The position numbers and the translations under genes are program-made. Shown here piece after piece: positions 36,400 through 49,406 of a stretch of 64,000 nt of DNA. This DNA is from Taxillus chinensis. Its lineage: Eukaryota > Streptophyta > Magnoliopsida > Santalales > Loranthaceae. The notes below the pieces were generated by a model that was given only the letters and a program-made list of their open reading frames with translations, ran no database searches and was not told the origin of the DNA. The stretch lies in contig CM042085.1 in NCBI GenBank assembly GCA_023512835.1, forward strand, positions 5,648,062 to 5,712,061. The letters run 5' to 3'. How positions within the stretch are numbered: the first letter of the stretch is position 1; every line of letters begins with the position of its first letter.

Positions 36400-36824
36400 T
36401 TCCCAAACAACGCTTTGCCTCGATCTCTCGCAGGTACCATCCTAAAGTCCATTTCTTAGGGTTTCAATTTTGTGCCCCAATTCTAATTATATCCCCCATT
36501 TGATTACTTTGCGTGTTCGTAGATTCCCACAACTTCGTATTTATATTCGGATTTTGCCTCACTTTCTTCCGTCTCCCTTGTTTCCTCTTCGATTGCTGCT
36601 TACTTTCTTCAATTTAGTTCTTTAAGTACTTGATTCGTCCTTGCTATTGCTTCCATTGTTTTTTTTTTTGTTTTTGCATATTTTCAATCTATAGTCCAAG
36701 GTTAAGGTTTTCAATTGATTGTTTTTCAGATTTGTTAGGGTTGTAGAAAATTCTTTCCCGGGCCTTATTGCATCTCTAGGGTTTCCCATCTCTCTAAATA
36801 CAACTCTGGGGGTGAGCTTTTTCC
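36400..36824 (+). promoter_or_regulatory. Spliced leader of the F-box/WD40 gene
   Basis: A leader intron is likely: donor CGCAG|GTACC at 36433/36434 and acceptor TTTTTCAG ending at 36729. About 95 bases of second leader exon then lead to the ATG at 36825. Inferred from splice consensus alone. Confidence 0.45.
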
Positions 36825-38516
36825 ATGGCATTTGAATGCCAGGGAAATACAGAGGCTTGTTTGGAAAATAAATATACAGATTTTGTTGACCATTCTTCAA
36901 AAGACCAGGTTGAGCTAGATCTAAGTGAAACGCATTCTAAGAACCAAGGTTTAGGAACTGTAACCAAGCTTGCAAACGAAGCCGGGGTCCTTGAAATTTC
37001 TAAACCAATTGGGTTCAATCCCAAGTTGGAAATTACAAGTTTTTGTGGTTCCAAGCAGTTGTCGTCAGATGAGATATCATTGAATTGCCGCAAGTGCATC
37101 ACTGACCTCCCCCCGGCCTTGATATCCGAAATATTTAATTGCCTTGAACCAAAGGAGCTAGGTATAGTGTCCTGCGTATCAACAGTCCTACATAGGGTTG
37201 CATCCGAACACCATGTGTGGAAGGAGTTTTATTGCGAGAGGTGGGGTATTCCGATAGCTCCAAAGCTTCAAGGCTCTGAAGCATTGGCTGGCGATAAATC
37301 ATGGAAAGAAATCTTTGTGGAGAGGGAGTTCAGGAGCAAGACCTTTCTGGGGCGTTATAGCATTGAAATGCTGTATGGTCACACTGAACCAGTTCGTGCA
37401 GTTTTTATATTAGCATCTGCAAAGCTCTTGTTCACTTCGGGCTATGATTCTATTGTACGGATGTGGAATGCTGAGGAAGGTGTAGCTGTGGCATCTTCTT
37501 GGCCCCTTGGTTGCACCATCCGAGCAGTAGCAGCAGATACAAGACTTCTGGTAGCTGGGGGCACTGATGCTTTTATTCACTGTTGGAGAGCTGTAGAGGG
37601 TCTACCTCACCTCTTTGATCTTAAGAACCAAAGCACTGAGTTCCGGCTCTGGGAACATGAAGGGCCTATTACTTGTCTTGCTTTGGACCCCGCAAGGATT
37701 TTCAGTGGCTCATGGGACATGACTCTGCGTGTATGGGACCGTAAGTCATTGAAATGCCTACATGTTTTGAGCCACAGTGACTGGGTCTGGGGCCTTGTCC
37801 CTCGTGATGCCACAGTGGCAAGCATATCAGGCTCAGATGTTTATGTTTGGGAGATCAACACTGGTACCTTGGCTGCTGTTATGCAGAATGCTCATGCTGG
37901 TAACATTTATGCTTTAGCTCGCAGCAACTCAGGGAACCTCCTTTTCAGTGGAGGAGAGGATGGGGCAATCCATATGTTCCAGATTACATCCCACCAGGTT
38001 GAGGAGAATGTTTTGGCAGCAGTTGCATCATGGATTCCCCACACAGGGCCTGTGCATTCACTTGCATTTGAGTTTCCCTGGCTCGTCTCAGCCTCCAGTG
38101 ACGGGAAGTTATCACTGATCGATGTGAGGAAGCTGTTAAGGACTGGGAAGCACTCTTCGATGAAGTACCTTAGGAGTAACAGTGTGGAACCTCCTCAGAG
38201 GATGCTCCATGGGTTTGGCTGCAATCTATTGGCAGTGGACATCGGTGCTGATCGTATTGTGTGCGGAGGCGACGGAGGCGTTGTCAGGATCTGGAACTTC
38301 TCACAGGCTCTGGAGGCGGAGCAGAGGGCACAAGCTTTGCGAGGGCTAAGGTTGGAGAACAGGATGAGGCGACGGAAGCTTCAAATGGAGATGAATGGGA
38401 AGTGTGGTCGGGGCGATCAATGCTCAGTTGCAGCAGCCAAGAAGAACCCAATGAATGGGGATAAAAGCAGCGCCTGGCACAAGCATCGTGTGGTGAATGG
38501 AAAGGCGAAAGCATGA
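36825..38516 (+). CDS. FBX2: F-box and WD40-repeat protein, FBX2-like
   Basis: A single exon codes for 563 residues. An F-box lies at about 91-135 (ITDLPPALISEIFNCLEPKE, then VWKEFYCERWG). WD40 repeats follow from about 180 to 480, recognisable by LLFTSGYDSIVRMWN, IFSGSWDMTLRVWD, LLFSGGEDGAIHMF, LVSASSDGKLSLID and IVCGGDGGVVRIWN. The C-terminus is basic and low in complexity. The layout is that of a substrate receptor for an SCF ubiquitin ligase, with SKP1 binding the F-box and the propeller binding the target. Size and arrangement match Arabidopsis FBX2 (At5g21040), which has been linked to phosphate-starvation responses. Its position next to hyccin supports the ortholog assignment. The ATG at 36825 is the first in frame after the spliced leader. 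Confidence 0.88.
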   Translation: MAFECQGNTEACLENKYTDFVDHSSKDQVELDLSETHSKNQGLGTVTKLANEAGVLEISKPIGFNPKLEITSFCGSKQLSSDEISLNCRKCITDLPPALISEIFNCLEPKELGIVSCVSTVLHRVASEHHVWKEFYCERWGIPIAPKLQGSEALAGDKSWKEIFVEREFRSKTFLGRYSIEMLYGHTEPVRAVFILASAKLLFTSGYDSIVRMWNAEEGVAVASSWPLGCTIRAVAADTRLLVAGGTDAFIHCWRAVEGLPHLFDLKNQSTEFRLWEHEGPITCLALDPARIFSGSWDMTLRVWDRKSLKCLHVLSHSDWVWGLVPRDATVASISGSDVYVWEINTGTLAAVMQNAHAGNIYALARSNSGNLLFSGGEDGAIHMFQITSHQVEENVLAAVASWIPHTGPVHSLAFEFPWLVSASSDGKLSLIDVRKLLRTGKHSSMKYLRSNSVEPPQRMLHGFGCNLLAVDIGADRIVCGGDGGVVRIWNFSQALEAEQRAQALRGLRLENRMRRRKLQMEMNGKCGRGDQCSVAAAKKNPMNGDKSSAWHKHRVVNGKAKA

Positions 38517-39522
38517 CTTGTTACTTAAAAAGCATTGCGTTTTCTTACAGATGATAGCTCTCTCTACGCGCTCTGGCTCATGTGTTGCAAAGTATGTTCC
38601 TTGGTATATATATGAAGTTGTTTAGACTTTTCATAGCCTCTTACTTTTCGGAGTAATAAGAAAATTTAATGTTCTAATTACGACTTCTTCGATTCGATTC
38701 GATGACTGCTATTCAGTAAGTGATTGATCGATTGTTTGGCCTTCTAAGATTTGCTTAATTTTCCTGTGAGTTCAGAGGTCATTCGGTTTGTTTCTTCTCA
38801 CTGCTACTACAGTTCTTTAGGTTATCATATTTGAGCCTTACCGTTTTTAGTACATGCCCAATAACATCTTTGATTATTTGCCCTGAAACTGAAATTGGTT
38901 TGTCATCTCATGACCTTCACTTCAATATGGCGTCACTTTATTTATTTATTTTTATTAAAATATATGGCTTATTTTCTATCACACTTTTAGAAATGATTGA
39001 TTGATGCTTATTTTATATCTCACGTGATAGAGAAATGATAGATATAAACAAACTCGAATATACTGAAAATCAATTCAAAAACTTTTAGAAATGATTGTTT
39101 GTAAATTTGTTTTTTATAAATTGAATTATTTTTAAAAATTATAAATTTAAATAAATTTATATCACTCATAAATAATTTTAAATTTATTATTTTAACCATA
39201 TTTTGTTTGTTTGTATTTTTTTAAAATATAATTATTTTTTAAAATTATAAACTTATATAAATTTATTATTTTTAAAATTAATGTCATTCAATGACCAAAT
39301 ATTCAAAACATGGGTCTTCATTTTTCGGGCAAACTTGGCGTTTTAATAAAAAATAATAACTCTACAACGCCTACGGGGATTGTGGGTTTATCTGCCGGAA
39401 AATTGGGTTGTAATAAAAATTTAAAACAAATAGTGGCAACTACAAATTTTCTTTTGTTTTATTTATTTATTTTGTTTTTGCCTCTGTTTTTTTTTTAAAA
39501 TGCAATCGGAGTGAAATAAAGA
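38517..39522. other. Intergenic region between the F-box and GDSL genes
   Basis: About 1 kb: the 3' end of the F-box gene (probable polyadenylation near 38655-38680), then AT-rich sequence and the GDSL promoter. The frame at 39310-39498 has no recognisable homology. Confidence 0.5.
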
Positions 39523-41597
39523 ATGGACAGCCAAAGAACAAGGAAGAAAAGAGAACCGGGACAACTGTTTTTGGAGAGACTGATGCCAACAGCGACGATG
39601 CTGCTTCTTCTTCTACTCACCTCCTCCGTGGCATCACTGGTGTTCGGATTCGAAAGCGAGCCGGACGTGCAAATGTTCCACCTCGACACCGATTTCAAAG
39701 CAGCATCGTCACCGCCGCCGCCCCCATCTCCGTCCGCGTCCGCCGTCTTCGTCCTGGGCGACTCCTCAGTCGACTGCGGCGACAACACGCTCCTGTACCC
39801 GATCCTCCATCGCAATCTGTCTCTACACCCCTGCAACGGATCCGATTCCACTCTCTTCCCTCACCTACTCGGTACCGATGATTCGTCAATCTCTTGCCTC
39901 TTTCTTTCACGCTCTTCTTCTTCGATTCTTGCTCGCTTTCTTGTTAATTAAATCCATGCGTTCAATCTGTTTTTTTTTTTTTTTTTAAATTTAGAATTCC
40001 CTCCCTCTCTTGGAAACAAACATCGCTTTTTTGTGCTTCGCTGACGTTATTTAATATTTTCCCGAGGAAAAAATAATCGGTCACTTTCTCTCGAAACAGA
40101 AAATGATTCCTCCTAACTAAATGCTGTTTGTTCGTTCCCGCTTCTCCCGGGAACTGACCTTATACGATCTCTGTAACAAGTTCGCAGCTGAGATTCAATG
40201 ATTTGACCCCCCCAATACGAGTTCAATTGATGATCTGATGAGGGCGAGTATTTGTTATGTTGGTGGTGTGTGCACTGTGCAGCGAAGAAGATAGGGTTTG
40301 ACACCATCCCAACCTTCTACAGCCAGAACGGGTCCGTGGACACCCTCATGACCGGACTCAACTTCGGCTCCGCGGAGGCGAGCCTCGTGAACCTGAACCC
40401 ACACCAGAGCCACCAGTCCCTGGACCAGCAGCTCCGTCAGGCCTTCGAGACCATCCAGCTCCTCCAGCTCCACCTCGGCCCCTCCGCCGCCCTCCGCCGC
40501 GTCCGCTCCGCGGTGTTCCTCCTCTCCTTCGGCCGGGACGACTACGCCGGCCTCCTCCTCTCCTCCCGACGCCCCCGCCTCGGCCTCGACGGCCACCGAT
40601 TCGCCGCCATCCTCGTTCGCCGCGTAGCCTCCGCGATCCGCGACCTCTACGACGCCGGCGTGCGGCGGGTGGTGACCGTGGGGGTGATGCCGCTGGGGTG
40701 CGCGCCGAGGATGGTGTGGATGTGGCACAACCTCACCGGCGGCGACGACAGCGGCGGATGCGTCGACGGCATCAACCAGCTGGTCGTCGACTACAACGCC
40801 GCCCTGGAGCGACGCGTGGCGGAGCTCGACATGGAGATGCCCGATGCGCGTATTGTCTTCTGCGACGCGTACCAGGGAATCGCGGACATCATCTCCAACC
40901 CCAACTACTTTGGTAGATAACTTTAATTCTACTCGATCCTTTTAAATTTTAAGGTTACGGATTAATCTTCCTTCAATTTTAGAATTAAGTGCACCTAATT
41001 GTAACTTTTCTTATGTTAATATGCATGTAACGGCCATCACAAATACATAGAAAACATGAAGTTAGAGATAGAAAATAAAATGAAAGATAAACAAAATATA
41101 TTAAATAATATATTTATATTCTAAAATAAATGAAAATTAACTATTTATCCGTTAAAATGCATGTAATAGAGGTAGTCTCTAAACATGTACGTATATGGGC
41201 AGGGAAAAACTTATAGATAAACGCTAAAATATGAAATTTTGTACTTATAAAAAAAATTTATAGACAACTTGACTTGACATAGTTTTTTTCATTTTCGAGG
41301 AAATGTGTCATTTTTTTTTTATTGTCTTTCTGAAAATGGTTGATGAGTGAAGGGTTTGAAGATGTGAGGAACGCATGCTGTGGGAAAGGCAGGTATGGTG
41401 GAATGAGTGGGTGCGCGTCCATGGAGCAAGCGTGCGATCGCGGCCCAACCCACGTCTGGTGGGACTTCTACAACCCAACACAAGCAGTCAACTCTTTGCT
41501 CGCTGACTCGGCTTGGTCTGGCCAACCGCTGCCCGACCTCTGTCGACCCGCCACCATCGAGATGCTCGTGTCCACGTCAGCCTCGCCCGTGACTTGA
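39523..41597 (+). CDS. GDSL esterase/lipase family protein with altered active site
   Basis: Three exons: 39523-39871, 40283-40912 and 41353-41597 (stop), 407 residues. A signal peptide is best read from the second Met (residue 21, ATG at 39583), since the first Met gives a basic RKKR lead-in. Block I is VFVLGDSSVDCGDNT (nucleophile S81), block II is GLNFGSAEAS (about 141-150). Block III, normally GxND, reads GRDD (200-203). Block V, normally DxxH, reads D364-F-Y-N367 in HVWWDFYNPTQAVN. The Ser and Asp are kept but the oxyanion-hole Asn and catalytic His are not. The protein is therefore likely secreted but may be a weak or inactive esterase. Exon 2 is extremely GC-rich compared with both flanking introns. 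Conserved cysteines (for example ACCG near 334-337) are present as in the family. Confidence 0.88.
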
Positions 41598-42301
41598 GTC
41601 GCTGCGTAGGATGCCACGTGGTGCGCAGTGCTGGCTTCCTCAGCTGTGCATCATCATCATTCAATATTCATGCAGTCCAGGCTTAGTCAAGTGGTGGTAT
41701 TAGGGATTCGTACCAATACGAAATTTTAATCAAATCTACAGCACAGACATTCACTGCCCACACGGAATCATAAATTTTCTCTCAAGTTTACATTTACTTG
41801 CTTTTATTTTTCCCTTTCCTATACTATGAAAAAAAGCGGAAAATGATATGAACAAGAGTCAAGAGGTAAGCCGCAGAAACCCATTAAATGATATTTGCAC
41901 CTTGCTAATTGTATGAAATTTCCTAATAGCAAGTCTAATAATATTTTTTAAATTTTTTTTACATATGAAATTTTTTTCCATGTTAATAGTTATTTTTAAA
42001 CTTATATTCTAATAATAATATTTAAATTAACTTTATTTATATTAAAATAATATTTTTTATTTTTTCAATACAATCTTTCTCTCCCAACACTCACAAATCT
42101 CAAACCTCCACCCATTCTTATCCAAGGCTATTGCTGACGCCGTCAATCCATCCCTCACATGATACTCCATTTGCAACAAGAACACCATTGCCCCACACTC
42201 ATCACCCACTTATGCCAATTGTTATCCATCCCACCCACACCCAAACCTCAAGACCCGAAAACCCACTTGATATAAGATAGATATTTCAATAAAAGTAAAA
42301 A

Positions 42302-42541
42302 ATGTCTTGGATGCCAGAAGAGTTGCTTGTCCCAAACCTAGATCGATTTTATATGTTCTCGATTCAATACTCGGAGATATGAGAAATGTATAAGAAGGTT
42401 GGCATGTTGTTCTGGCCGGTGGAGGAGGTAGATCTCTCTTCTAAGTCCTCGGCCAAGCATTTGATTGGTTTCGCTTGCATTAAAGGCATCTTCTTCTTTG
42501 GCTCCTCCTGCTCCATCTTTTGGCTCAAAAAGCATGGTTGG
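42302..42541 (+). pseudogene. Ribonucleotide reductase small subunit (R2) pseudogene fragment
   Basis: In the plus frame from the ATG at 42302, the product reads EELLVPNLDRFYMF, then SIQYSEI-stop-EMYKK, then FWPVEEVDLS. This is the conserved N-terminus of plant R2, with a TGA at 42380-42382 where the family has a Trp codon (one-base change from TGG). Directly after, the frame continues AKHLIGFACIKGIFF and SIFWLKKHG, which belongs well over a hundred residues further on in R2. The region between, including iron-binding residues, is deleted. Homology stops near 42541. The gene is dead by both the stop codon and the deletion. It lies inside a candidate transposon. Confidence 0.8.
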
Positions 42542-43239
42542 AGGGAGGCAGTGGTGGTAGGAGGAGGAGAGAGAGGAGGGAGACAATGGAGAGAGGGCTA
42601 TGAGGAGGGAAGGAGGAGCAGGCCTGACCCTAGAGTTTAAGTGTCCCTAATTGAAATTGTATAATGAGGCTCCTATATAGTAAACTTCATACGATAAATT
42701 TTTAAAAGAATTGTATATTTTTTCCCTACTAAATAAACACCAAAATTATAAGAAAAAATTGATAACCTCCTTATAATAAGGAGCGAAACTATCGGTCAAT
42801 CTTAATAGCGAACCAAATCTGGACATACCAGGTGAGTGCAGCCTAGCCTTGGGTTGATGTTGGTGTGACCGCAAAGTCATAGTAGGCTGCCTTTGAATGA
42901 TGATCTAGTAGATGATAATACTTTCCTCCCAATCGATTCAGGCTACTCGTAGTCGTAGAACGGTAAAAGAAGACTATAAGAGAGCTCGTCTAATGATATT
43001 TAATTGATTTTTTTATTATTTAAAATAGTTTATGCCTACCTGTGCCCTTATGTTCGCCACTTCATTTAAATTCAAATAGACAAATGACACAGATACAATC
43101 ATGCAAGCAACGAATACACTGACTGACAAACTAGCGTTTAACGAAGGAGATGAAAAAATTAAGACTAGCGTCTTAATTTGGAGGCCTCAAGCGGTCGCTT
43201 CACCATGCAAAAGGGAATGACTAGCTTTGGGGAGGAAAG

Positions 43240-43400
43240 AGAAGAGAGAGAAATAAAGTAAAAAATAATATAATATTATGTAGAGATTGAAAAGTGACTC
43301 TTCATTTTTGAAGAGTCAATGTAGCAATTTATAAATATAGAAAGTGAGATAAAAAGTCCATTGAAGTATACTTTTGTCATTGAACTCTCTATTTGTGGAT
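43240..43400. repeat. Dispersed repeat with CTCTTCA hairpin, copy 1
   Basis: Aligns with 50735-50900: both run AGAAATAA..AATAATATAAT, then (G)CTCTTCATT(T/A)TTGAAGAG, then GTAGCAA/GTAACAA, ATAAATATAGAAAGTGA or TAGATATAAAGAGTGA, and AAAAAGTCC/AAAAAACC. The central CTCTTCA...TGAAGAG is a perfect small palindrome. This copy forms the right arm of the candidate transposon. Confidence 0.6.
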
Positions 43401-43439
43401 AACAGAGTCTCTTGGATTACTCTAAAAAACAAACTAATT

Positions 43440-44764
43440 AAAATTTGAAAAATGATAGGTACCATTTAGTTGATTTACATTAATTTTTACAATCCATATT
43501 AGAATAGTGCAAAAACATTTTAATTTTTTTATATAATGAAAAAATCTATATGCGATTTTTGAAATGAAAACTGCATTATAGTTTATTTGTATTTTAATTA
43601 AAACGATATCATTTTAATTAAACATTTATTAATCAAAACAACATCATTTTGATAAAAATATAAATGAAACTACAATGCAGTTCCATTTCATGCGTCATTA
43701 AATCTTATTTTTTAATGAACTAATACGATGTCCTAAATCATAATATTTATTAATAATTTTTCTTAATTTATATCTCGTTAGGTTTTAAATTCAATTAAGA
43801 TTAGCCTCATGTTTATTAATGAGCCAATGAGTGGATTAGTTAAAGAATAAATATTTATAAGTGAATGACTTAGTTGGAATACGATGATTGATATGTATTT
43901 TTTTTTAAATCATCTAGAGTATTATCTAGCTGAAAATCAATTTCCCTAGTTAAATAGTTATTAGTTATAGGCTTTACAGATATAAGACAAATTCTAAAAT
44001 TATTATATGATCTAATATTTGAGTCAGATTTAACTGAATTGAAGTCAAATTGAGTTTGATGGTAGAAAACTTAAATTACTATATTTAATATTTTTTAATT
44101 TGTAACTGTAATTAATTGATATAACTAACTATAAAATTATTATATTATTATATTATTATATGACATAATATTTGATCAAAATTTATGTAATTTCTTAAAA
44201 CGAGCTTTCATTAAACTTAAGCTAACTTTGATAATTAGTGTTATACAAAGGAAATGATATTATTCTTGGAAACCAAATTAGTGAACATACATGAATCTTA
44301 TTTAGAAATCTCAATTGTATTTATATTGAAATGCCATCATTTATTAACTAACTTGTGCTCATACAAATTCAATGACTTTGGTTTAAAAGGCAGCAAAATG
44401 CAAAATTTGAGAGACGGCTCTCATCTTATTTCCTCGCATCTAACTTCATATAATTTGAAATTGGATACTTAAAATGACATAATGGGTAAATTTCGGTGAA
44501 AAAAAAAAATACAAAATCCATTTTGAAACATGGATTTAAGAATTGCATGCGAAAAAGGTTACAAGGCTCGATCACGCGAAAAAACAAATTAAAAGAGAGT
44601 TGTTTTGTTCATTGAAATATATGATTATCTAATCAAGTACGCATGCACACACAAATTGTTTGGACCATCCATCCATCCTCATTATAGGGGATTAAAAATA
44701 AAGTAAAAGTGAAAATTTATTATAATTGCATATCGTGATATATAACACTTAATTGAAGAGGGAG
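43440..44764. other. AT-rich intergenic DNA
   Basis: About 1.3 kb of A/T-rich sequence with several ATTATT runs; the frame at 44254-44472 lacks any signature. The 3' end of the small zinc-ribbon gene probably lies at 44600-44760. Confidence 0.5.
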
Positions 44765-45228
44765 TTAGCCGTCTTGTGCTCCTTCGATGGGGCCGGGGCC
44801 GACTGCATTAGATGGTAACAGCCCTTTCAGTCTTTCATATTCTTCCCGAAAGCGTCCAACATCTTGGGGCCAAATTTGAGCTAATATCTTCCCACACTCA
44901 GGGCAGCTCCTGCACATTCAAACAATGCCTACATTAGTTAGTTTTATTGAAACTCACCTTCAGTACTGACATAGCAGAAACAATAACCAAGAACAAAATA
45001 ATAAGTTTCAATTTATTTATTTATTTTGATATATAATTAAGGGGGTCGCCTTTAATTTTTCGATAAACCTTAATTCATTAGGACCATATGATAACTTAAT
45101 TTTATATATATGCTTGAAAAACTAAGGTTCTCACAAGACACTCCACGTCCACGCCTATTCAGAGAGTTTCAGAATCATATCATCCAACTAAATATTTGTC
45201 ACAAAAAGTAGAGTAAATAAAATAACAG

Positions 45229-45294
<66 letters not shown>

Positions 45295-45498
45295 AAAACA
45301 TCAATGAATTGGAATTAAAACATTATCATGATTCAGAATCTATGAGAACAAGGAGATGCCAAAATATGTGCAAACTATACTAAATAGATAAAGGAGTTAG
45401 AGATGTGCATACATGTAACCATGTCTGTTCCATCGAACCTCGCAAACCCTGGGGCAGAAATTGCACCATACGCTTACAGGCAATGCATATAGGACCAT
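44765..45498 (-). CDS. Small zinc-ribbon protein (76 residues), two exons
   Basis: Exon 1 is 45498-45413 and exon 2 is 44909-44765 (stop). The donor TTACAT|GTATGC and acceptor GTGCAG|GAGC split a Met codon and keep the frame. The protein has two CxxC knuckles: C12-NF-C15 with nearby C19, and C31-PE-C34 followed by GK, a treble-clef or zinc-ribbon pattern. A charged helix (VGRFREEYERLKGLL, 46-60) and a Gly/Pro-rich tail ending EGAQDG follow. I do not recognise a named family. Both exons are too short to stand out as open frames, so the gene is easily missed. The start is not certain: the frame stays open upstream through a pyrimidine-rich leader, and a further 5' exon is possible. The intron holds an AC/AT microsatellite. 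The ribbon suggests nucleic-acid or protein binding, but no function can be assigned. Confidence 0.65.
45229..45294. repeat. Compound (TA)n(CA)n(TA)n microsatellite
   Basis: About 20 CA units flanked by TA units on both sides, within the single intron of the small zinc-ribbon gene. Confidence 0.9.
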
Positions 45499-45559
45499 TA
45501 TTTTTTTTAATATGTATATCAGAGATTCAGAGAGAAGAGAAGAGACTGTGACTCTGCGT

Positions 45560-46110
45560 AGAGGGGGTGTTAAGAATTTAAAGGAGAGAATTGCAGGCGG
45601 GCTTTTTTTAGTTTTCCTTTTTTTTTTTTTTTACATTAATTTTGTTTCCTTTATTTTGCTGGACGCACGACGGCAGCGGCGGACCGTAGTTGAAGAACTG
45701 CGAGATTGGGTTCACTTTTTTTTTTTTTTGGTTTGTAATTTACATCACTTACCATTTTTTTTACGGATCTCAAAATTCAAAAAGTCTCTCTGTCACACAC
45801 AGTAATAAACACATCCGTCTGCTCTTTGAACTCCTGTAAAAAGTAAATCTTCAATTTATCTTCACTGTAATGGTAATAAACACAATGTCAGGGAGAAGAA
45901 CAAGCCAGTTGCCAAGCAAGAGCAATAAATACGTGACCAAGAACGAAATTTAAAAAAAAAAAAAACTAGTTCTACGTAGGTTCTTCAATGCATGTCATAT
46001 GGATGTGAGATACATATATGTATTTTACAAATTATGACCCCATTCAAATAATTAAATAGATTATGGGGAGGACGAGGAGATGTAAATTATATAATCCTAT
46101 AGCTAAGTAG
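45560..46110. other. Short intergenic region between zinc-ribbon and receptor kinase genes
   Basis: Contains T-rich runs (45620, 45720) and a small GC-rich patch (about 45660-45710), probably promoter of the zinc-ribbon gene. The frame 45461-45805 (plus) overlaps that gene on the other strand and shows no homology. The 3' end of the receptor kinase gene falls near 46000-46110. Confidence 0.4.

Positions 46111-49406
<3,296 letters not shown>

Larger units (their letters stand above)
41934..43432. mobile_element. Candidate non-autonomous DNA transposon carrying a gene fragment
   Basis: A GC-richer centre (42060-43240) is flanked by AT-rich arms in roughly mirror arrangement. The left end reads AGCAAGTCTAATAATA; the reverse complement of the right end reads AGAGTAATCCAAGAGACTC. 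Both resemble the AGAGCAAGTCCAA-type ends of plant non-autonomous transposons. Pyrimidine-rich CTTTCTCTCCC (about 42075) on the left is mirrored by GGAGGAAAGAGAAGAGAGAG (about 43232) on the right. No transposase is encoded and no target-site duplication was identified, so the boundaries are approximate. Confidence 0.4.

Noticed and set aside
40255..40728. 157-residue minus-strand frame opposite the GDSL gene
   Set aside because: Antisense shadow of the GC-rich second exon, which carries the real GDSL coding frame.
45229..45294. Regular repeats that might suggest a CRISPR-like array
   Set aside because: Plain dinucleotide microsatellite; no spacers, and the genome is a plant.
45461..45805. 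114-residue plus-strand frame
   Set aside because: Overlaps the first exon and leader of the minus-strand zinc-ribbon gene and has low-complexity T-rich content.
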